Assembly (NCBI GenBank): GCA_032622095.1
Contig: CP136064.1
Location: forward strand, 276,419,614-276,483,613
Source of the DNA: Siphonodentalium dalli
Taxonomy: Eukaryota > Mollusca > Scaphopoda > Gadilida > Siphonodentaliidae
Reading direction: 5' to 3'
DNA length: 64,000 nt
Shown: in pieces, positions 59,822-64,000 of the stretch
Layout of the letters: every line of letters begins with the position of its first letter
Numbering within the stretch: position 1 is the stretch's first letter
Made by a program: the position numbers and the translations under genes
The notes under the pieces: generated by a model
Seen by the model: only the letters and a program-made list of their open reading frames with translations
Told to the model about the DNA's origin: nothing
The model's database searches: none

Positions 59822-60977
59822 GTCATGAAGGATGCGAAATGCTGCTGTCCGACACACGCCGATGATATGGTTCTGCTGTCGCTCACCGCAACAGGGTTGC
59901 AGTCCTTAATTGACGTTTGCATGCAATATAGTACAAAGTGGAGGTAAAAATATAACCCGTCTAAATCACATGTCATAGTATTCAATGAATCAAAAACCGC
60001 GGCACTAAAGCCCACAACAAACTGGTTTCTTGGTACTTATCGAGTGGATGAAGCTGAATGCGTTACTCACTTATGTATCCCTCTCAGAAAACATAACTTT
60101 AGAGCATGTTTTGTTGAAGATATCTGCTCCAAAATGAGGAAAACATACTTTGCACTATCAAATATTGGTATTTATGCTGGCGGAATAACACCAATGAGTT
60201 CCCTTAAAATTTACAATTCAGTTATAATTCCCAAAGGCTTATATGGAAGCGAAATACTATGTGGGCTAACATATACAGAATGTGACCGCCTCGAACGTGC
60301 TCACCGCCTGTGTCTTAAGCACATTCAATGTCTCCACATGAGAACACGAACGGATATGGTACTGGGCTTACTGGGTTCTCCTCCTTTAATGCATTATATC
60401 CATCGTCGTAAACTATCACTACTCTGTTCTTTATGCAACCTTACTTCCGAGAAGGTGGTTAAAAAGGTATTCCTTATCAGACTATTACAATGTGTTCATG
60501 ATTGTAACAATGCTAACAGAAATATCTTTTTCAGGGACTTACGAGATATCCTTCATCAATTTGGTTTGACTCAGTACTTGTCTGAGTACACGGTAACTGC
60601 CACCTTCCCTAATAAAGGTAGTTGGAAGCTTCTTGTGAAACAAGGATCTTTGTTTTGGAAAGATGATTGGTTGGTTCGATTCACAGTGACCCTTCTTTTG
60701 AACGATTTCGTTTAGTGCATAGTAGTCCAGATATCGCATTCATGTGGCGTGTTTGTAAGTATTATCCCAAAGAGAAAGAAGGCTTTCACAGTCATTGCAT
60801 TGCAGTTACTGTGTGCTCCGACATCTGCAGACGAAACCAAATGTACTGCATGTCAGATGACATATACTGACATGGTTCAACATTTCTTAATATTCTGCCC
60901 AGCACTGGCAGTCACCCGTAATAAATTCTGGTATTTGTTCATCGACCGCTTGCAGTTACAGCATATCAGAGTAGTAA
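59822..60977 (+). pseudogene. LINE 3' fragment: RT active site to CCHC finger
   Basis: Plus-strand remnant of the same LINE clade as 51.5-55.7 kb. It starts just before the active site PTHADDMVLLS, passes an in-frame TAA at 59945-59947, then resumes with NPSKSHVIVFNESK. The 223-codon piece 60044-60715 has MRKTYFALSNIGIYAGGITP, LYGSEILCGL and RTRTDMVLGLLG, all close to the 51-kb copy. Two frame changes near 60710 and 60800 lead to CTACQMTYTDMVQHFLIFC, the C-terminal finger. Endonuclease and most of RT are absent. The palindromic array begins directly after HIRVV. Confidence 0.82.
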
Positions 60978-61320
60978 TGGGGGACACTATGGCCCAGTAC
61001 CCCCAGTGGGGGACACTATGGCCCAGTACCCCCCCAGTGGGGGACACTATTGCCCAGTACCCCCCAGTGGGGGACACTATGGCCCAGTACCCCCCCCCCC
61101 AGTGGGGGACACTATTGCCCAGTACCCCCCAGTGGGGGATACTATGGCCCAGTACCCCCCAGACATGGACACTATGGCCCACTGGGCCATAGTGTCCATG
61201 TCTGGGGGGGTTCTGGGCCATAGTTTCCCCCACTGGGGGGTACTGGGCCATAGTGTCCCCACTGGGGGGTACTGGGCCATAGTGTCCCCCACTGGGGGGT
61301 ACTGGGCCATAGTGCCCCCC
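60978..61320. repeat. Palindromic minisatellite (30-bp units, two inverted arms)
   Basis: The left arm has about six units of agtgggggacactatggccc + agtacccccc. The centre (about 61158-61206) is a perfect inverted repeat, cagacatggacactatggcc facing ggccatagtgtccatgtctg. The right arm has about four units in reverse orientation. Frames on both strands (60877-61407) only read the repeat as W/P/Y-rich peptides and are not genes. Confidence 0.9.
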
Positions 61321-61584
61321 ATATCATTTATTTTTCAAAAAACAAGAACAAGAACAATGAACAATAATATATTATTATACATCAATAATATTAACAAAGA
61401 ACAATAATTTATGTACAAAACAAGGTCTCAGATTTGAAGAAACTTAATTGAACATCCTACAACATCCTACGCTGAATCAATAACAAAAGAGTCTATTTTG
61501 TGGAGTTGTTGACACATTCGTTGTTATCTGGTCGTCGTCTTCTTTGCGTTGTATGTATATCAGCCGTCGATGTCCTGGTGAAGT
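61321..61584. other. Spacer between palindromic array and viral-type gene block
   Basis: AT-rich stretch with aacaagaacaa / aacaataatatatta words and no gene. It lies just downstream of the protease stop and may hold the 3' end and poly(A) site of that transcription unit, but no single signal stands out. Confidence 0.4.
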
Positions 61585-62058
61585 TTAATTCAACAGAAAA
61601 TTTGCTTTTCTGTATAATCGACCATAGTGCTTTCCAAACCATCGAACTATTGTTCTGTCATTCTTGAAGAAATCCCGAGAATTGAATAATCTTTTCATCC
61701 TCTTTCCTTTCATCATGTGGTGGAGTGCGAATATACAATATAATCCACATACATTTGTCGCACGATGTTGATATCGTGTTGTATTCATAGTCCATGCTGA
61801 TGAGTTCCTTTTTATGAATGGTAACATATATCGTCTCGGTGGTGGTAGTCCAAAGGAGTCGAAGTATACAGCTGATCTTCCATTGAATAACATCAATGTC
61901 CAGTGTTCTCCTGGCTGATCCGATGAGTGCGTGTTCACAATATATGCTTGAATATGTTGTGGTTTCTTCTCTGGTAACAGATCTCTAGCACAAACATATG
62001 TGTTAAGTTTACACAACCAGGAATTGTCCAGAATATATTGAAGTTCAGCTGTCTGCAT
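61585..62058 (-). CDS. Adenain-type cysteine protease (Polinton/Maverick-like)
   Basis: Intact 157-codon frame for a C5-family maturation protease that would cleave capsid precursors. The catalytic set is in the usual order: His52 in GEHWTLM, Asp67 in VYFDSFG, Gln97 (oxyanion hole) and nucleophile Cys104 in NVCGLYC. The length is somewhat shorter than adenovirus proteases and usual for Polinton PRO. The first 14 nt overlap the end of the preceding gene (62045-62503), so ATG 62058 is likely. In this minus-strand order it is the last gene of the block. It appears undamaged. Confidence 0.88.
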   Translation of the reverse strand: MQTAELQYILDNSWLCKLNTYVCARDLLPEKKPQHIQAYIVNTHSSDQPGEHWTLMLFNGRSAVYFDSFGLPPPRRYMLPFIKRNSSAWTMNTTRYQHRATNVCGLYCIFALHHMMKGKRMKRLFNSRDFFKNDRTIVRWFGKHYGRLYRKANFLLN

Positions 62059-62503
62059 CGTTGTAATTCTCTTTGACTCGCTGTGACCACATCAGAGTCC
62101 ACTCTGCGTCAATTTTTTTGCGGTTGAGCTCTAAACTGTTTCTCAGATGATCCCACATGACGTATGCTTCGAACTTCTCCTTGCAGTGTGGGTTTAACTC
62201 CATCAGCTTCGGGAACCATCTTTCCATAACATTGTATATGTCAAGTTTAATCAGCGCTAAGTCGATAAACTGGTTTGTCCAATCATCAGTTGTAGAGAAC
62301 AAACACAGAACATGTTCACGTTGACTAGGATGTTCTATTTTACATCTTTCACAGTTTGCTGACACTTCCTTGCGAATAAGTTCTTGTAGTTCTTCAATCA
62401 TAGCGTTGTTGAGTGTGTCCAAGATCAGGTTCCATCTCGGAGCAAAGTTTTGTGAACATTGGTATACTTCATAGTAGTTCCATAGCTGTGATGTGAACTC
62501 CAT
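62045..62503 (-). CDS. Conserved Cys/His protein of Polinton-like element
   Basis: Intact 152-codon frame. A central CERCKIEHPSQREHVLC block (about residues 50-66) has a CX2C...H...HX2C arrangement that could bind zinc. The rest is acidic and helical, with several Trp. I recognise this type as a companion of capsid genes in animal Polinton-like elements, but its role is unknown to me, so no gene name is given. The ATG follows the capsid stop by a single base, and the 3' end overlaps the protease start by 14 nt, suggesting coupled or polycistronic translation. Confidence 0.68.
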   Translation of the reverse strand: MEFTSQLWNYYEVYQCSQNFAPRWNLILDTLNNAMIEELQELIRKEVSANCERCKIEHPSQREHVLCLFSTTDDWTNQFIDLALIKLDIYNVMERWFPKLMELNPHCKEKFEAYVMWDHLRNSLELNRKKIDAEWTLMWSQRVKENYNDADS

Positions 62504-62504
62504 C

Positions 62505-63809
62505 CTAATAGTCAGTAAGCACTTCTCTCAAAGCTGTGATCTCTATTTCACTGTCAAATTCAGCATACACCAAAACGTTGACGGCTGTAGTGAGAGCTGT
62601 CAAGAACTGAAGCTCCAAACGCAGGTTCCCTGTCTTTATAGGATGTAGATGTCCCTCGTCGCTTCCTTGGTCCGGTGTCAAGTCGAAACCCCACAAACAA
62701 TAACCATTCATATATTCTTTTAAATTAATGCCAATTGATTTGTTAACACCAAACATTCCTAAAGATTGATACAAAGATAAATATGATCTGAGACATTGTT
62801 TTGTTGCGAAGTTTGGTTCAAATGGACGGTTATGTATTGTATGACCGTCTTGACTAACTTCCAATTTATTCAAACTGAAATGTTTGAAGTGGAATGGATT
62901 GGTACCCAAATCTCCATTCATATCTTTATTTTCGACCAACGCAATAAAAAGTCTCTTTGGTAATTGTCCTTGAAATAAGTGGTCTTCAATTTTTTATCTA
63001 AGTCCAGTACTAATTGTGAAAGTTTTTATTTCTACTCGTCTGATAGGTATTTTCATTTTTGACTGGACAATTTCTTGATTTAATTTATTTGAGACCGCTG
63101 GAAAGAGACTAACTGTTCTGACATGGAACACTGCTGATTCGAAAACAATTTGTCCATCCTCGGAGCCAATGAGGCAAAATTTTGATGGTGATCTGTTTAA
63201 TCTGATACGAATTTCAATTCCATTTGGTAAATATTTTTCTTGAAGAAACAGATCAGTGTGTAAGCGTCCACATAGTTCAACAAATTTACTACCACCGATC
63301 AAACTTTCTCTAGAAGTTAATCCAGCATTGCCACCACCTTTGGTATTCTCTTCAAATTGTTCTGCTGTATCGCCATACCACATTTCTAAATTTGCTAATT
63401 GATTATCTTTATATTCTGGAGAGTATCCCAACAGATTTTCGAAATATGCTCGGTATTGGTAAGTGTCAGAATTCGAAGTTATCAATTTGTTGTTCAAGTA
63501 AACATCGATACTGCTGAACATGCTATGAAAGAAATTGTTAACAGGTGCTAATTCCGTACCAGCTACCAAATTACTTCCATCTTTTTTTGTAATTTTGAAT
63601 TTCACATAAAGATAAGATTGATTAATATCTGTCCACTTTTCGGTTTGAGATGGTATGACAAACTCTATCGGAGCAGAATTATTCAGCGGTGCAATCGGAT
63701 GATTTTCGATCCACTGCGATTCTGACATTGTAGCCACCGTTGGTGGAACATGTGTTATATCAAGTTCCGATTTATTGCATTCGCATGATCCATTTACCAT
63801 TTGTGCCAT
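62505..63809 (-). pseudogene. Polinton-like major capsid protein, one in-frame stop
   Basis: A frame of about 434 codons resembling the capsid-type protein family often annotated F54H12.2-like in invertebrates, associated with Polinton/Maverick capsids. The N-terminal part (63809-62997, 271 codons) has SQWIENHPIAPL, SYLYVKFKI, NNFFHSMFSSIDVYLNNKL, YRAYFENLLGYSPE and the RIRLNRSPSKFCL block. A TAA at 62994-62996 ends it. The same phase then continues 162 codons to 62505 with NPFHFKHF, the LGINLKEYMNGY block, FDLTPDQ and NVLVYAEFDSEIEI, the usual C-terminal region. There is no indel between them, so a single nonsense change separates the two halves. Either this copy is dead, or the stop is an assembly or sequencing error. 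Confidence 0.8.
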
Positions 63810-63811
63810 GA

Positions 63812-63994
63812 TTAATCAAAAATATCAAGAGCTCGACTGCTAGGATGTTTTTTCGACTGACTTTTTCGGCGTTTGACAGCTGAATGATTCATTTTTGAAT
63901 TCGCTACTCTTTTTCTAGGTTTTTGTCTCGAGTTCAAAATTTGATTTTTAGCTTGTGTGCCAAAAGATTTTAAAGCTTTTTTACCTTCAGACAT
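63812..63994 (-). CDS. Small basic protein of Polinton-like element
   Basis: Short frame from ATG 63994 (the codon before it is TTG) of about 60 codons, very rich in Lys, Arg and Ser (RQKPRKRVA, KRRKSQSKKH) and ending ALDIFD. Its stop lies 2 nt before the capsid ATG. A small Lys/Arg protein next to the capsid gene could bind packaged DNA or act as a capsid cofactor, which is inference. The window ends 6 bp further on, so a longer N-terminus cannot be excluded. Confidence 0.6.
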   Translation of the reverse strand: MSEGKKALKSFGTQAKNQILNSRQKPRKRVANSKMNHSAVKRRKSQSKKHPSSRALDIFD

Positions 63995-64000
63995 CAACGC

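Noticed and set aside
60749-61407. Long W/P/Y-rich frames on both strands
   Set aside because: They read the 30-bp minisatellite; only the first part (to 60977) is genuine LINE tail.

Overview
This window looks like AT-rich, intron-containing nuclear DNA of an invertebrate animal, probably marine. It holds no bacterial-style operons, rRNA or convincing tRNA genes. It does hold splice sites, a BED-type hAT transposase exon, several endonuclease-encoding LINEs, a tyrosine-recombinase (YR) retrotransposon and a Polinton/Maverick-like capsid-protease module, a mix typical of lophotrochozoan, cnidarian or echinoderm-type genomes. The species cannot be fixed from the sequence. Almost everything recognisable is a mobile element, most copies carry stops or frameshifts, and only one host-like gene end is well supported: a small secreted cysteine-rich peptide at 25.9 kb.

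Layout. 1-4.9 kb: no gene; low-order repeats and a cluster of AAGCGC-type palindromes. 4.9-5.47 kb: GC-rich fold-back palindrome. 5987-7225: non-autonomous hAT element with an intact 8-bp target duplication. 7240-9537 and 13415-15702: near-identical 2.3-kb direct repeats (the 3' part of the YR retrotransposon plus flank) that exactly bracket a decayed LINE (9538-13414). 13856-20661: nearly complete YR retrotransposon on the minus strand with split direct repeats (A1-ORFs-B1-A2-B2); its gag region is interrupted by a 1.4-kb Harbinger-like insertion (18721-20120). 20.7-24.7 kb: mostly featureless, with one LINE endonuclease scrap. 24.7-26.7 kb: cysteine-rich peptide gene between two inverted MITE copies. 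26.7-34.1 kb and 36-46.6 kb: nested tandem, inverted and fold-back repeats with no convincing gene. 35.1-35.9 kb: LINE RT fragment. 47.1-48.1 kb: second hAT-N copy abutting a LINE fragment (48.1-49.65 kb). 51.5-55.7 kb: long LINE (ORF1 remnant, endonuclease, RT, C-terminal zinc finger). 56.2-57.0 kb: third hAT-N copy. 57130-58699: hAT element with a spliced BED-finger exon pair and intact 8-bp target duplication. 59.8-60.98 kb: plus-strand LINE 3' fragment ending in a palindromic minisatellite (60978-61320). 61.58-64.0 kb: minus-strand viral-type gene block (basic protein, capsid protein with one in-frame stop, Cys/His protein, adenain-type protease) that continues past the right edge.

How the parts work together. 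In the YR element, gag, reverse transcriptase/RNase H and tyrosine recombinase would make and integrate circular DNA through the A/B repeats. The LINEs use an APE-type endonuclease and RT for target-primed insertion. The last block is the structural part of a Polinton-like element: capsid subunit, small basic protein and the maturation protease expected to process them. Its polymerase, integrase and packaging ATPase are not in the window.
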